Below, one piece after another: positions 19,327-31,930 of a stretch of 64,000 bases of DNA (position 1 is the stretch's first letter; each line of letters opens with the position of its first letter). Below the pieces are notes generated by a model. The model searched no databases and was not told the origin of the DNA. It saw only the letters and a program-made list of their open reading frames with translations. Source of the DNA: Pantoea eucalypti (GTDB lineage Bacteria > Pseudomonadota > Gammaproteobacteria > Enterobacterales > Enterobacteriaceae); NCBI RefSeq assembly GCF_009646115.1, contig NZ_CP045720.1, forward strand, positions 868,001 to 932,000, given 5' to 3'. The position numbers were made by a program, and so were the translations under genes.

Positions 19327-21558
19327 ATGGTTGCGGTCAGAAGTGCGCATTTAAATACCGAGGGAGATTTCGCCCTCGACCAGTGGATCGCCAGTCTCGG
19401 TATTGCCAACCCGCAATCATGTCAACGCGTTGCCGAGACCTGGCGCTACTGCGAAGCGCAGACGCAGGGCCATCCCGATCAGTCGCTGCTTCTGTGGCGC
19501 GGTATCGAGATGGTGGAAATCCTCTCAATGCTCAGCATGGATATTGAAAGCCTGTGTGCAGCACTGATTTTCCCGCTGGCTAACGATGAAGTGGTCAGTG
19601 AAGAAGAGCTGGAAACCGCCGTCGGTAAAGGCATTGTCTCGCTGGTGCACGGCGTGCGTGACATGGACGCCATTCGCCAGCTGAAAGCGATTCACAACGA
19701 CTCCATGGCCTCTGAACAGGTGGATAATGTCCGCCGCATGCTGCTGGCAATGGTGGAAGATTTCCGCTGCGTAGTGCTGAAGCTGGCCGAACGCATCATG
19801 AACCTGCGCGAAATGAAAGATGCGCCGGAAGATGAGCGGGTGCTGGCGGCCAAAGAGAGCACCAACATTTATGCACCTCTGGCCAACCGTCTGGGCATCG
19901 GTCAGCTCAAATGGGAGCTGGAAGATTATTGCTTCCGCTATCTCCATCCCGACGAATACAAGCGCATTGCCAAACTACTGCATGAGCGGCGAATTGATCG
20001 TGAGCAGTACATCGACAATTTTGTCAGCAACCTGCGCAAAGAGATGGCGAAAGAGGGCGTGCGCGCCGAAGTTTATGGTCGTCCGAAACATATCTACAGC
20101 ATCTGGCGCAAGATGCAGAAAAAGTCGCTGGCCTTTGATGAGCTGTTTGATGTGCGTGCGGTGCGTATCGTCGCCGATCGCCTGCAGGATTGCTACGGCG
20201 CACTGGGTACGGTACATACGCTTTATCGCCATCTGCCCAGCGAGTTCGATGACTACGTGGCCAACCCCAAGCCCAACGGCTACCAGTCGATTCATACCGT
20301 CGTGCTTGGGCCGCAGGGCAAAACGGTGGAGATCCAGATCCGTACCCGACAGATGCACGAAGATGCCGAACTGGGCGTTGCGGCACACTGGAAGTACAAA
20401 GAGGGCCCCACCTCCAGCAGCGCGCGTGGCGCAGCAGGTCACGAAGAGCGCATTGCCTGGCTGCGTAAGCTGATCAGCTGGCAGGAAGAGATGGCTGACT
20501 CCGGCGAGTTGCTGGAAGAAGTCCGTAGCCAGGTGTTTGATGACCGGGTCTACGTCTTTACGCCAAAAGGCGACGTCGTGGATCTGCCCGCAGGTTCGAC
20601 ACCGCTCGACTTCGCCTACCACATTCACAGTGACATCGGTCACCGCTGCATCGGCGCAAAAATTGGTGGCCGCATCGTGCCGTTCACCTACCAGCTGCAG
20701 ATGGGCGACCAGGTTGAAGTGATTACCCAGAAACAGCCGAACCCGAGCCGTGACTGGCTCAACCCGAACCTGGGCTACATTACCACCAGCCGTGGACGCT
20801 CGAAGATCCACAACTGGTTCCGCAAGCAGGATCGCGACAAGAATATTATCGCCGGACGGCAGATTCTGGATAACGAACTGAATCAGCTTGATATCAGCCT
20901 GCGCGAAGCGGAAAAACTGCTGCTGCCGCGCTATAACGTGACCTCGCTTGAAGAGTTGCTGGCGGCGATTGGCGGCGGCGATATTCGTCTGAATCAGATG
21001 GTTAACTTCCTGCAGGCGAAGCTGAACAAGCCGAGTGCTGAAGAGGAAGATCGCGAAGCGCTGCGCCAGCTGACTCAGAAAGCCTACTCTCAGCCTGCGC
21101 GCAAAGAGAGTGGTCGCGTGGTCGTGGAGGGCGTAGGCAATCTGATGCACCACATCGCCCGCTGCTGCCAGCCGATTCCGGGGGATGACATTGTCGGCTT
21201 CATCACCCAGGGGCGCGGCATCTCGATTCACCGCGCGGACTGTGACCAGCTGGCTGAACTCACGTCGCACGCGCCGGAACGTATCGTCGATGCGGTATGG
21301 GGCGAAAGCTACTCCAGCGGTTACTCGCTGGTGGTGCGTGTCACCGCCAACGATCGCAGCGGCTTACTGCGCGACATCACCACGATTCTCGCCAACGAGA
21401 AAGTGAATGTACTGGGCGTCTCAAGCCGCAGCGACACCAAAAAGCAGCTGGCGACTATCGATATGGATATTGAGATCTACAACCACCAGGTTCTGGGACG
21501 TGTCCTGGCGCGACTGAACCAGGTCTCTGATATCATTGATGCCCGCCGCCTGCACTGA
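19327..21558 (+). CDS. relA: GTP pyrophosphokinase (ppGpp synthetase I) RelA
   Basis: RelA makes (p)ppGpp on ribosomes stalled with uncharged tRNA. It has 743 residues (744 in E. coli). The N-terminal HD hydrolase domain is degenerate, FPLANDE replacing the HDxxED metal motif, so it is synthetase-only like other gammaproteobacterial RelA proteins. The synthetase domain has YGRPKHIYSIWRKMQ and NPKPNGYQSIHT. It is followed by TGS (VYVFTPKGDVVDLPAGSTPLDFAY), a zinc-finger-like region with HHIARCCQPIPGD and a C-terminal ACT/RRM domain. There is no mazEF behind it, unlike in E. coli K-12. Confidence 0.96.
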   Translation: MVAVRSAHLNTEGDFALDQWIASLGIANPQSCQRVAETWRYCEAQTQGHPDQSLLLWRGIEMVEILSMLSMDIESLCAALIFPLANDEVVSEEELETAVGKGIVSLVHGVRDMDAIRQLKAIHNDSMASEQVDNVRRMLLAMVEDFRCVVLKLAERIMNLREMKDAPEDERVLAAKESTNIYAPLANRLGIGQLKWELEDYCFRYLHPDEYKRIAKLLHERRIDREQYIDNFVSNLRKEMAKEGVRAEVYGRPKHIYSIWRKMQKKSLAFDELFDVRAVRIVADRLQDCYGALGTVHTLYRHLPSEFDDYVANPKPNGYQSIHTVVLGPQGKTVEIQIRTRQMHEDAELGVAAHWKYKEGPTSSSARGAAGHEERIAWLRKLISWQEEMADSGELLEEVRSQVFDDRVYVFTPKGDVVDLPAGSTPLDFAYHIHSDIGHRCIGAKIGGRIVPFTYQLQMGDQVEVITQKQPNPSRDWLNPNLGYITTSRGRSKIHNWFRKQDRDKNIIAGRQILDNELNQLDISLREAEKLLLPRYNVTSLEELLAAIGGGDIRLNQMVNFLQAKLNKPSAEEEDREALRQLTQKAYSQPARKESGRVVVEGVGNLMHHIARCCQPIPGDDIVGFITQGRGISIHRADCDQLAELTSHAPERIVDAVWGESYSSGYSLVVRVTANDRSGLLRDITTILANEKVNVLGVSSRSDTKKQLATIDMDIEIYNHQVLGRVLARLNQVSDIIDARRLH

Positions 21559-21621
21559 TATTCAGTCAGGCTCTGAAGCAACCGGCAACAGGAGGTTGCG
21601 CGGGCGTTTTCTGCACCCTGA

Positions 21622-21659
21622 AACCCGGCCGGATGCTGTTCACCACATCCGGCCGGGTT
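21622..21659. repeat. 14-bp perfect inverted repeat between relA and mazG
   Basis: AACCCGGCCGGATG (21622-21635) and CATCCGGCCGGGTT (21646-21659) are exact reverse complements around a 10-nt loop. There is no T-run on the plus strand after it. The GC-rich GGCCGGATG/CATCCGGCC core resembles extragenic palindromic elements of enterobacteria. It is either a REP-like element or a U-less terminator of relA. No second copy was seen in the window. Confidence 0.7.
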
Positions 21660-21716
21660 ACACGCCTTGCTTCTCTGATCGTTGCCCATCACCTGATTCA
21701 TCAAGGAACCGCCTGA

Positions 21717-22505
21717 ATGAACGCTATTGAGCGCCTGCTTGGCATAATGAAAACGCTGCGCGATCCACAGCATGGTTGCCCATGGGATCGTGAACAGACC
21801 TTTGCCACTATTGCGCCCTATACCCTGGAAGAGACTTACGAAGTGCTGGACGCCATTCAGCGCGAAGATTTTGACGACCTGCGCGGCGAACTGGGCGATC
21901 TGCTGTTTCAGGTAGTGTTCTATGCGCAGATGGCCAGCGAACAGGAACGCTTCAATTTCGAGGATATCTGTGTTGCTATCAGCGACAAGCTGGAGCGACG
22001 TCATCCGCATATTTTTGGCGATGCCACAGCAGAAACCAGCAGCGACGTGCTGAAAAACTGGGAAGCGATTAAAACTGCCGAGCGTGCGGACAAAGCCCAG
22101 CATTCCGCGCTGGATGATATCCCCAAAGCGCTGCCCGCATTGATGCGCGCCCACAAGATTCAGAAGCGCTGTCACAACGTCGGCTTCGACTGGACCACGC
22201 TGGGACCGGTGGTGGCAAAAGTGCATGAAGAGATTGATGAAGTGATGCACGAGGCGCAGCAGAGCGTGGTGGATGGTGAGAAGCTGGAAGAGGAGATTGG
22301 CGACCTGCTGTTTGCCACGGTTAACCTCTCGCGTCATCTTGGCAGCAAAGCGGAAACCGCACTGCAAAAGGCGAATGACAAGTTTGAGCGCCGGTTCCGT
22401 GAAGTGGAAGCAATTATCAATGCACAAGGTCTCAGCATGCCGGGCGCCACACTGGAGCAAATGGAGGCCGCCTGGCAGCAGGTGAAACAGGGCGAGAAGC
22501 GCTGA
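21717..22505 (+). CDS. mazG: Nucleoside triphosphate pyrophosphohydrolase MazG
   Basis: MazG hydrolyses NTPs and dNTPs to monophosphates plus pyrophosphate, and in E. coli modulates ppGpp-linked cell death. It has 262 residues with two tandem MazG domains, each with the alpha-helical EExxE-type metal site: LEETYEVLDAI with ELGDLLFQVVF in the first, and HEEIDEVMHEAQ with EEIGDLLFATVN in the second. CCWPWDREQ-like CPWDREQTF is at the N-terminus. It sits between relA and pyrG as in E. coli, but the mazEF toxin-antitoxin pair is absent. Confidence 0.95.
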   Translation: MNAIERLLGIMKTLRDPQHGCPWDREQTFATIAPYTLEETYEVLDAIQREDFDDLRGELGDLLFQVVFYAQMASEQERFNFEDICVAISDKLERRHPHIFGDATAETSSDVLKNWEAIKTAERADKAQHSALDDIPKALPALMRAHKIQKRCHNVGFDWTTLGPVVAKVHEEIDEVMHEAQQSVVDGEKLEEEIGDLLFATVNLSRHLGSKAETALQKANDKFERRFREVEAIINAQGLSMPGATLEQMEAAWQQVKQGEKR

Positions 22506-22652
22506 TTATTCCACCGCTGTGCATAAAGTCGCCGTTTACGCTTACTCGATTCAGCGCGGCGGCAACTTTGTGACGCACATCAACATTTCATCGGCAGCTA
22601 TCCGCTATGTTAAGACGCAGCAATGCGTTGGAGGATGGCTGTGATTCATCAA

Positions 22653-22681
22653 TTGTGGCTGATAGCGGTTTCCAGTATACT
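22653..22681 (+). promoter_or_regulatory. Sigma-70 promoter for pyrG
   Basis: -35 TTGTGG (22653-22658) and -10 TATACT (22676-22681) are separated by 17 bp, 54 nt before the pyrG ATG. Match to the consensus is good, and no other convincing promoter lies in the 230-nt mazG-pyrG gap. Confidence 0.65.
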
Positions 22682-22720
22682 GTTTTCCCGTCCTGGTTAT
22701 TCCACCGTCTTTAAACCTAA

Positions 22721-24373
<1,653 letters not shown>

Positions 24374-24379
24374 GTTTCA

Positions 24380-24412
24380 CAGGCAGCGCGCGAACTTTTC
24401 GCGCGTTGCCTG
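24380..24412 (+). terminator. Hairpin between pyrG and eno, weak or partial terminator
   Basis: CAGGCAGCGCGCG (24380-24392) pairs with CGCGCGTTGCCTG (24400-24412) with one G-U wobble. It is followed by TCTTAGGA, not a U-run. It probably attenuates rather than stops transcription between the two genes. Confidence 0.5.
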
Positions 24413-24428
24413 TCTTAGGATTGACTAA

Positions 24429-25745
<1,317 letters not shown>

Positions 25746-25788
25746 TGACCCTGTGCTGATGTCGCGTTAAGCGGCATCGCATATTCTG

Positions 25789-25821
25789 AAAGCCCCGCCT
25801 TGTGCGGGGCTTTTGCTTTTT
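25789..25821 (+). terminator. Intrinsic terminator of eno
   Basis: AAAGCCCCGC (25789-25798) and GCGGGGCTTT (25804-25813) form a 10-bp stem followed by TTTTGCTTTTT. It lies 44 nt after the eno stop. Confidence 0.93.
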
Positions 25822-25894
25822 CGTGTCGCGCAGCTGTTGTTGTGCGGCACACGCTGGCATAATCAGCGCCCCGATTTCTCCAGGCGAGTAAAAA

Positions 25895-26566
25895 ATGTTT
25901 TACCCGATTAACGAAATGTTCCAGACACTGCAGGGCGAAGGTTATTACACCGGCGTGCCTGCCATTTTCATTCGCTTACAGGGATGCCCGGTGGGCTGTA
26001 GCTGGTGCGATACCAAACACACCTGGGAAAAGCGGACAGATCGGGAAACGTCGCTGGGCGATATTTTGATCAAGACAGTGGAAAGCGATGCGTGGGGTGA
26101 TGCCGACGCGGCGACACTGGTGAATGCCATTGCACAGCAGGGCTGGACGGCCCGGCACGTGGTGATTACCGGCGGCGAACCGGCGATTTACGATCTGCGT
26201 CCGTTAACGACTGCGCTGGAACAGCACGGTTTCCAGTGCCAGATTGAGACCAGCGGAACGCACGAGATTCACTGTTCCGAACAGACCTGGGTGACCGTCT
26301 CCCCGAAAGTCAACATGCGCGGCGGTTATGATGTGCTGCCTCAGGCGCTGAGTCGGGCCGATGAAATCAAGCATCCGGTGGCGCGCGAGCGTGATGTGGA
26401 CGCGCTGGATCTGCTGCTGGCAGGGATAGACGACACTAAAGCCCGGATCATCGCGTTACAGCCGATCAGCCGCAAAGATGATGCCACCCGACTCTGCATC
26501 GAGACCTGCATTGCACGTAACTGGCGTCTGTCGATGCAGACCCATAAGTACCTGAATATTGCCTGA
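25895..26566 (+). CDS. queE: 7-carboxy-7-deazaguanine synthase QueE
   Basis: QueE is a radical SAM enzyme that contracts 6-carboxytetrahydropterin to 7-carboxy-7-deazaguanine in queuosine synthesis. It has 223 residues, the E. coli length. The cluster Cys motif is C31-x3-C35-x2-C38 (GCPVGCSWCDTKHTW). Other marks are FQTLQGEG near the start, VVITGGEPAIYDL, IETSGTHEI and VSPKVNM. In E. coli a larger QueE pool also inhibits division; nothing in the sequence speaks for or against that here. It is convergent with queD, the preceding step of the pathway. Confidence 0.96.
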   Translation: MFYPINEMFQTLQGEGYYTGVPAIFIRLQGCPVGCSWCDTKHTWEKRTDRETSLGDILIKTVESDAWGDADAATLVNAIAQQGWTARHVVITGGEPAIYDLRPLTTALEQHGFQCQIETSGTHEIHCSEQTWVTVSPKVNMRGGYDVLPQALSRADEIKHPVARERDVDALDLLLAGIDDTKARIIALQPISRKDDATRLCIETCIARNWRLSMQTHKYLNIA

Positions 26567-26631
26567 TTAAGCGTATTGGGTGGTTAATCGCGGGGAAGCG
26601 AGCGTGAAGGGCGGGACGGAGAGGAAATAGC

Positions 26632-26656
26632 GTCGGATCGAAGGGTTCGATCCGAC
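26632..26656. terminator. Perfect inverted repeat between convergent queE and queD
   Basis: GTCGGATCGAA (26632-26642) and TTCGATCCGAC (26646-26656) form an 11-bp perfect stem with a GGG loop. It starts 4 nt after the queD stop on the minus strand. No U-tract is present on either strand. A shared bidirectional 3'-end element is inferred. Confidence 0.6.
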
Positions 26657-26660
26657 AGGC

Positions 26661-27020
26661 TTAGCCGCGGTAAACGCAGCCTGCAGTGCAGGTTTCTTTG
26701 ATCATCACCGCGCTTAACAGCGGCAGTTCTGGCTTCATCTGATCCCAGATCCATTTTGCCAGCACTTCGCTGGTGGGATTTTCCAGGCCAGGAATATCAT
26801 TCAGATAGTAGTGATCCAGCCGATTATAGAGGGGCTTAAACGCCGCCTTCAGTTCAGCAAAATCCATAACCCAGCCGGTATGCGCATCCACTTCGCCGGT
26901 AATCTCCAGACGAACCAGGAACGAATGACCGTGCAGACGGCCACATTTGTGTCCGGCCGGCACATTCGGTAGATGGTGCGCGGCTTCGAACTGGAACTCT
27001 TTAAACAAGGTGGTAGACAT
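26661..27020 (-). CDS. queD: 6-carboxytetrahydropterin synthase QueD
   Basis: QueD converts 7,8-dihydroneopterin triphosphate to 6-carboxy-5,6,7,8-tetrahydropterin, the substrate of QueE. The 119-residue protein shows the zinc-binding His residues (H15/H16 in AAHHLP, H30 and H32 in LHGHSF) and the catalytic Cys C26 in [10 protein letters not shown]. Later motifs [18 protein letters not shown] and [13 protein letters not shown] are typical. It is divergent from cysJ. No preQ1-type riboswitch is recognisable upstream. Confidence 0.95.
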   Translation of the reverse strand: MSTTLFKEFQFEAAHHLPNVPAGHKCGRLHGHSFLVRLEITGEVDAHTGWVMDFAELKAAFKPLYNRLDHYYLNDIPGLENPTSEVLAKWIWDQMKPELPLLSAVMIKETCTAGCVYRG

Positions 27021-27195
27021 AGTGGTTCTCAGACATTAAAAAACCGCTGAATTCTACCTGATTACCGCTTTTTTCGCACCCGCACCGCACAAACCGATAC
27101 GTTTCCCGCGGCGTTAATTCCCGGTAACCAGCTAATCAACTGATATATCACCGCTTTGCTTACCACTTTTAACGATTATGCCTACCTGGAAAACC

Positions 27196-27216
27196 CTTTA
27201 GTCATTTTGGTTATTT
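27196..27216 (+). promoter_or_regulatory. Candidate CysB-binding segment upstream of cysJ
   Basis: A 21-nt stretch beginning CTTTAGTC and containing TTGGTTA lies 102 nt before the cysJ ATG. It shares 14 of 21 positions, without gaps, with the segment at 33206-33226 upstream of cysG. Both operons belong to the CysB regulon in enterobacteria. Assignment to CysB is inference from shared sequence and position; the AT-rich region with no good -35 fits an activator-dependent promoter. Confidence 0.5.
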
Positions 27217-27318
27217 GATATGTCGAAGGTGTATTTAATCGTTAATATACAGACCGGTAACCTACGCACTCTTCCGCCATTTACGGTCCGGACTTCTGAT
27301 ACTGGAATTTTTAACGCG

Positions 27319-29124
27319 ATGACGACTCAGGCACCTGGTTCTATGCTTCCGCTCTCACCGGAACAACTCGCCCGCTTACAGGCGGCGACGACAGATTATT
27401 CCCCGACTCAACTGGCGTGGCTGTCCGGCTATTTCTGGGGTCGGGTAGAACAGACGCCAGGTAGCGCCGTCGCAGGCAGTACACCCGCTCCGGTAGACGT
27501 GCCCGCCATTACGCTGCTTTCTGCCTCCCAGACTGGCAATGCCCGTCGTCTGGCTGAGCAGTTGCGTGATGACCTGCTGGCCGCGAAGCTCAACGTAAAC
27601 CTGGTGAACGCCGGTGATTACAAGTTCAAACAGATTGGCCAGGAAAAAATGCTGGTCGTGGTGACCTCCACCCAGGGCGAAGGTGAGCCGCCGGAAGAGG
27701 CGGTGGCACTGCATAAATTCCTGATGTCGAAAAAGGCACCGAAAATGGCCGGTGCAGCCTTTGCGGTGTTTGGCCTGGGCGACACCTCGTACGAATTTTT
27801 CAGTCAGGCGGGCAAAGATTTTGACAACCGTCTGGCAGAGCTGGGTGGCGAGCGTCTGCTGGATCGCGTCGATGCGGATGTTGAGTATGCTGAGCAGGCT
27901 TCCGCCTGGCGCAGTGCGCTGACGGAAATTCTGAAAAAGCGCGTGCCGACCGAATCCCCGGCGCAGGCTGCGGCGACAGCGGCAGGCAGCGTCAACGAAG
28001 TCACCACCAGTCCCTACAGCAAAGAGTCTCCGCTCAGCGCCAGTCTGGCGGTAAATCAGAAAATCACCGGACGTGACTCAGACAAAGATGTGCGCCATAT
28101 CGAAATCGATCTGGGCGACTCAGGTCTCCGCTACCAGCCTGGCGATGCGCTGGGCGTCTGGTATGAAAATGACGCGGCGCTGGTCAGCGAGCTGCTGGAG
28201 CTGGTCTGGCTGAAAGGCGATGAGTCAGTAGAGGTTCAGGGCAAAACCCTGCCGCTGGCTGAGGCGCTGCAGAAGCATTTCGAGCTGACGGTGAATACTG
28301 CGCAGATCGTGGCGCAGTACGCCCAGCTGTCCCGCAACGCCGAGCTGCTGTCACTGGTGGATGATAAAGCCAGGCTGCAGCAGTATGCGCAGCACTATCC
28401 GATTGTGGATATGGTGCGTCTGGCCCCGGCTGAGCTCACCGCAGAACAGCTGACCGGCCTGCTGCGACCGCTGACGCCGCGACTCTACTCTATTGCCTCC
28501 TCACAGGCCGAAACCGAGTCCGAAGTTCACATTACCGTAGGTGCAGTGCGCTTTGATATTGAAGGTCGCCAGCGCGGCGGCGGCGCTTCGACCTGGCTGG
28601 CCGATCGCATCGAAGAAGAGGGCGAGGTCCGGGTCTTCATCGAACACAACGACAATTTCCGCCTGCCGGCTAATCCGGACGCGCCTGTGATCATGATTGG
28701 TCCGGGCACCGGCATCGCGCCGTTCCGCGCCTTTATGCAGCAGCGCGACAACGACGGTGCCAGCGGTAAAAACTGGCTATTCTTTGGTAATCCGCACTTC
28801 ACCGACGATTTCCTCTACCAGGTGGAGTGGCAGAAATATGTGAAGGATGGCCTGCTGACGAATATCGACCTCGCCTGGTCACGCGATCAGGCAGAGAAGA
28901 TTTACGTACAGGATAAGATCCGTGCGAAAGGGGCCGAAGTCTGGCGCTGGATTGAAGAGGGCGCGCATCTTTATGTCTGTGGCGATGCGAACCGTATGGC
29001 AAAAGACGTCGAGCAGGCACTGCTGGATGTGGTGGTCGAACACGGCGGAATGGATCGTGAAACGGCCGACGAATTTTTAAGTGAGCTGCGCATTGAGCGC
29101 CGTTATCAGCGAGACGTTTACTAA
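27319..29124 (+). CDS. cysJ: Sulfite reductase flavoprotein alpha subunit CysJ
   Basis: CysJ passes electrons from NADPH through FAD and FMN to the hemoprotein CysI for reduction of sulfite to sulfide. It has 601 residues (599 in E. coli). Order: FMN flavodoxin domain (about 65-203; [27 protein letters not shown]), a linker, the FAD domain (RLYSIASS) and the NADPH domain ([16 protein letters not shown]), ending in [14 protein letters not shown] [10 protein letters not shown]. The start is ATG 27319 (MTTQAPGS), matching the family; a longer in-frame extension back to 27220 lies in the promoter region and is rejected. Its stop overlaps cysI by one base. Confidence 0.96.
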   Translation: MTTQAPGSMLPLSPEQLARLQAATTDYSPTQLAWLSGYFWGRVEQTPGSAVAGSTPAPVDVPAITLLSASQTGNARRLAEQLRDDLLAAKLNVNLVNAGDYKFKQIGQEKMLVVVTSTQGEGEPPEEAVALHKFLMSKKAPKMAGAAFAVFGLGDTSYEFFSQAGKDFDNRLAELGGERLLDRVDADVEYAEQASAWRSALTEILKKRVPTESPAQAAATAAGSVNEVTTSPYSKESPLSASLAVNQKITGRDSDKDVRHIEIDLGDSGLRYQPGDALGVWYENDAALVSELLELVWLKGDESVEVQGKTLPLAEALQKHFELTVNTAQIVAQYAQLSRNAELLSLVDDKARLQQYAQHYPIVDMVRLAPAELTAEQLTGLLRPLTPRLYSIASSQAETESEVHITVGAVRFDIEGRQRGGGASTWLADRIEEEGEVRVFIEHNDNFRLPANPDAPVIMIGPGTGIAPFRAFMQQRDNDGASGKNWLFFGNPHFTDDFLYQVEWQKYVKDGLLTNIDLAWSRDQAEKIYVQDKIRAKGAEVWRWIEEGAHLYVCGDANRMAKDVEQALLDVVVEHGGMDRETADEFLSELRIERRYQRDVY

Positions 29125-30845
29125 TGAGCGATAAACACCCTGGACCGCTGGTTGTCGAAGGCAAATTAACAGACGCTGAGCGTCTGAAGAAGCAGAGCAA
29201 CTATCTGCGCGGCACCATCAAAGAAGATCTGGAAGAAGGTCTGACCGGCGGTTTCACCGGCGACAACTTCCTGCTGATCCGCTTTCACGGCATGTACCAG
29301 CAGGATGACCGCGACATTCGCGCCGAACGTGCCGAGCAGAAGCTGGAGCCGCGTCACGCAATGATGCTGCGCTGCCGACTGCCGGGCGGCATCATTACGC
29401 CGACCCAGTGGCTGGCTATCGACAAATTTGCTACCGATAAAACCATTTACGGCAGCATCCGTCTGACCAACCGTCAGACCTTCCAGTTTCACGGCATTCT
29501 GAAGAAGAACGTCAAGCCGACGCATCAGATGCTGCATGAAGTGGGACTGGATGCGCTGGCGACCGCCAACGACGTAAACCGTAACGTGCTCTGTACCTCG
29601 AACCCTGTAGAGTCTGAGCTGCATCAGGAAGCCTATGAGTGGGCGAAGAAGCTCTCTGAGCATCTGCTGCCGCGCACCCGTGCCTATGCAGAGATCTGGT
29701 GGGATAAAGAAAAAGTCGCGACCACTGATGAAGAGCCGATTCTCGGTGAAACCTATCTGCCGCGTAAATTCAAAACCACAGTCGTGATTCCGCCGCACAA
29801 CGATGTGGATCTGCACGCCAACGATCTGAACTTTGTTGCGGTCGCTGAGAATGGCAAGCTGGTGGGCTTCAACCTGCTGGTGGGCGGCGGCCTGTCGATC
29901 GAGCACGGTAACAAAGCGACTTACGCGCGCACCGCCAGCGAGTTTGGGTACTTCCCGGTAGAGAAAATCCTTGATGTGGCCGAGGCGGTTGTGACGACTC
30001 AGCGCGACTGGGGCAACCGTACCGATCGTAAAAACGCCAAAACCAAATACACCCTGGAACGCGTTGGCGTCGAGACGTTTAAAGCGGAAGTTGAAAAACG
30101 TGCTGGTGTGACGTTTGAGCCGATTCGTCCGTATGAGTTCACCACCCGTGGCGATCGTATTGGCTGGATCAAAGGCATCGACAACAAATGGCACCTGACG
30201 CTGTTTATTGAAAATGGCCGTCTGCTCGATTATCCGGGCCGACCGCTGAAAAGCGGCATCGCTGAAATTGCGAAAATTCATCAGGGTGATTTCCGTCTGA
30301 CCGCTAACCAGAATCTGATTGTGGCAGGCGTGCCGGAAAGTGAGAAAGCGCAGATCGAAGCGATCGCCCGTGAGCATGGTCTGATGGATCAGGTTACGCC
30401 TCAGCGCGAAAACTCGATGGCCTGCGTCGCGTTCCCGACCTGTCCGCTGGCGATGGCAGAAGCCGAACGTTTCCTGCCAGCGTTTGTGACCAAAGTTGAA
30501 GGCATCATGCACGCGCATGGCGTCGGCGATGAGCACATAGTGTTACGCGTTACCGGTTGTCCGAACGGTTGCGGCCGTGCCATGCTGGCTGAGCTGGGTC
30601 TGGTGGGTAAAGCGCCAGGCCGCTACAACCTGCATCTGGGCGGAAACCGCAGCGGAACGCGTATTCCCCGTATGTACCGTGAAAACATTAACGAAAGCGA
30701 AATTCTCGCCACGATTGATGAGCTGGTGGGACGCTGGGCCACCGAGCGCCAGGCCGCAGAAGGCTTTGGTGACTTCACCATCCGCGCGGGCATTGTTGCG
30801 CCGGTGCTGGACCCGGCACGCGATTTTTGGGAGGAAGCAAAATGA
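29124..30845 (+). CDS. cysI: Sulfite reductase hemoprotein beta subunit CysI
   Basis: CysI carries siroheme bridged to a [4Fe-4S] cluster and reduces sulfite to sulfide by six electrons. It has 573 residues (570 in E. coli). The cluster ligands are C-x5-C in [11 protein letters not shown] and C-x3-C in [10 protein letters not shown] (about 436-486). Substrate-binding basic residues lie in [12 protein letters not shown] and KTKYTLE. Its start overlaps the cysJ stop (TAATG) and its stop overlaps cysH (ATGA), a tightly coupled operon. Its siroheme is made by CysG, encoded at 33309. Confidence 0.97.
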   Translation: MSDKHPGPLVVEGKLTDAERLKKQSNYLRGTIKEDLEEGLTGGFTGDNFLLIRFHGMYQQDDRDIRAERAEQKLEPRHAMMLRCRLPGGIITPTQWLAIDKFATDKTIYGSIRLTNRQTFQFHGILKKNVKPTHQMLHEVGLDALATANDVNRNVLCTSNPVESELHQEAYEWAKKLSEHLLPRTRAYAEIWWDKEKVATTDEEPILGETYLPRKFKTTVVIPPHNDVDLHANDLNFVAVAENGKLVGFNLLVGGGLSIEHGNKATYARTASEFGYFPVEKILDVAEAVVTTQRDWGNRTDRKNAKTKYTLERVGVETFKAEVEKRAGVTFEPIRPYEFTTRGDRIGWIKGIDNKWHLTLFIENGRLLDYPGRPLKSGIAEIAKIHQGDFRLTANQNLIVAGVPESEKAQIEAIAREHGLMDQVTPQRENSMACVAFPTCPLAMAEAERFLPAFVTKVEGIMHAHGVGDEHIVLRVTGCPNGCGRAMLAELGLVGKAPGRYNLHLGGNRSGTRIPRMYRENINESEILATIDELVGRWATERQAAEGFGDFTIRAGIVAPVLDPARDFWEEAK

Positions 30846-31576
30846 GTCAGCCCGACCTCGCAGCACTGAATGAGATGTCCAAAGTCCAGCGTGCTATGGC
30901 GCTGGCCGCGATCAATGCGCAGCTGGAGAAGTCTTCAGCGGAAGAGCGGGTCAGCTGGGCGCTGGAGAATCTGCCGGGTGCTTATGTGCTCTCCTCCAGT
31001 TTCGGTATTCAGGCCGCGGTGTCGCTGCACCTGGTGACGCGCCAGCAGCCCGATATTCCGGTGATCCTGACCGACACCGGCTATCTGTTCCCGGAGACCT
31101 ATCGTTTTATTGATGAGCTGGCGGACCAGCTCAATCTCAACCTCAAAGTGTTTCGCGCCGAGACCTCACCGGCCTGGCAGGAAGCGCGTTACGGCAAACT
31201 GTGGGAGCAGGGCGTCGAGGGGATTGAGAAATATAACGAGATTAACAAAGTCGAGCCGATGAACCGCGCCATCGAAACCCTGGGCGCGCAGACCTGGTTT
31301 GCTGGCCTCCGCCGCGACCAGTCAGGCAGCCGGGCGAATCTGCCGGTGCTGGGTGTACAGCGTGGCGTCTTTAAGCTGCTGCCGATTATCGACTGGGATA
31401 ACCGCCAGATTCATCAGTACCTGGAGCAGCACAAGCTTAAGTACCATCCGCTGTGGGATGAAGGCTATCTTTCGGTGGGCGATACCCACACCACCCGCAA
31501 GTGGGAGCCGGGTATGGCAGAAGAAGAGACACGCTTCTTCGGTCTCAAGCGCGAGTGTGGTCTGCACGAAGGGTAA
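30842..31576 (+). CDS. cysH: Phosphoadenosine phosphosulfate reductase CysH
   Basis: CysH reduces PAPS to sulfite with thioredoxin or glutaredoxin. It has 244 residues, identical in length to E. coli. The catalytic Cys is C239 in the C-terminal ECGLHEG. The PP-loop-like region is [14 protein letters not shown], with [11 protein letters not shown] after it. There is no extra Cys pair for an FeS cluster, so it is the PAPS-type rather than the APS-type enzyme, in agreement with the presence of cysC. The start ATG 30842 overlaps the cysI stop with GGGAGG ahead; a TTG at 30827 is less likely. Confidence 0.96.
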   Translation: MSQPDLAALNEMSKVQRAMALAAINAQLEKSSAEERVSWALENLPGAYVLSSSFGIQAAVSLHLVTRQQPDIPVILTDTGYLFPETYRFIDELADQLNLNLKVFRAETSPAWQEARYGKLWEQGVEGIEKYNEINKVEPMNRAIETLGAQTWFAGLRRDQSGSRANLPVLGVQRGVFKLLPIIDWDNRQIHQYLEQHKLKYHPLWDEGYLSVGDTHTTRKWEPGMAEEETRFFGLKRECGLHEG

Positions 31577-31583
31577 TACCGAG

Positions 31584-31611
31584 CTTCTCTCCCTGAAATC
31601 AGGGAGAGAAG
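31584..31611. terminator. Perfect inverted repeat 7 nt after cysH
   Basis: CTTCTCTCCCTGA (31584-31596) and TCAGGGAGAGAAG (31599-31611) form a 13-bp perfect stem with a two-base apical gap. It is followed by TGCTTCTTG, a poor U-tract. It probably marks the end of the cysJIH message and could also serve the convergent YciI-like gene. Confidence 0.65.
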
Positions 31612-31636
31612 TGCTTCTTGACGGTCAGGCGGAAAG

Positions 31637-31921
31637 TTAAACGCCTTTTAATCCGGCAAACGCCTCCGCTGCACGGGTCACATTCACTTTCGTCACCTCA
31701 TACTCTGCCACCGCCACAAACGGATCTTCCGCTAAGATCGCATCCAGCGCTTCACGCGCCATCTCCCTGACCAGCAGCATGCCACCTGTGCGTGGATCTT
31801 TACGTCCTGCGGCAATAAAACTGCCTGCCTCAAAATAGCGGTCAAGCCATTCAATATGGCCTGCCAGCAGCGCCTCAACCTCTTCTATCGGACGAACGTA
31901 ATTCAGAAAGACCACGTACAT
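31637..31921 (-). CDS. YciI-like (YCII domain) protein
   Basis: A 94-residue protein matching the YCII-related ferredoxin-like fold: MYVVFLNYVRPIEEVEALL, HIEWLDRYFEAGSFIAAG, DPRTGGMLLV and the DPFVAVAEYEVTKV strand. Proteins of this family are small dimers, sometimes with dehydrochlorinase-like or muconolactone isomerase-like activity, but most have no known function. It lies 9 nt after iap on the same strand, and its ribosome site GAGGA abuts the iap stop, so it is probably cotranscribed with iap. It occupies the place that, in E. coli K-12, holds the type I-E CRISPR-Cas locus between cysH and iap. Confidence 0.85.
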   Translation of the reverse strand: MYVVFLNYVRPIEEVEALLAGHIEWLDRYFEAGSFIAAGRKDPRTGGMLLVREMAREALDAILAEDPFVAVAEYEVTKVNVTRAAEAFAGLKGV

Positions 31922-31930
31922 GTCAGATCC

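Noticed and set aside
19975..21270. Long open frame antisense to relA (431 codons)
   Set aside because: Same reasoning; relA is intact and conserved.
21559..21716. mazEF toxin-antitoxin between relA and mazG
   Set aside because: The gap is only 158 nt and holds a palindrome, not coding sequence.
29166..30536. Long open frame antisense to cysI (456 codons)
   Set aside because: It lies wholly inside a conserved gene on the other strand. Long shadow frames are expected with this GC-biased codon use; the product resembles no family and has no ribosome site of note.
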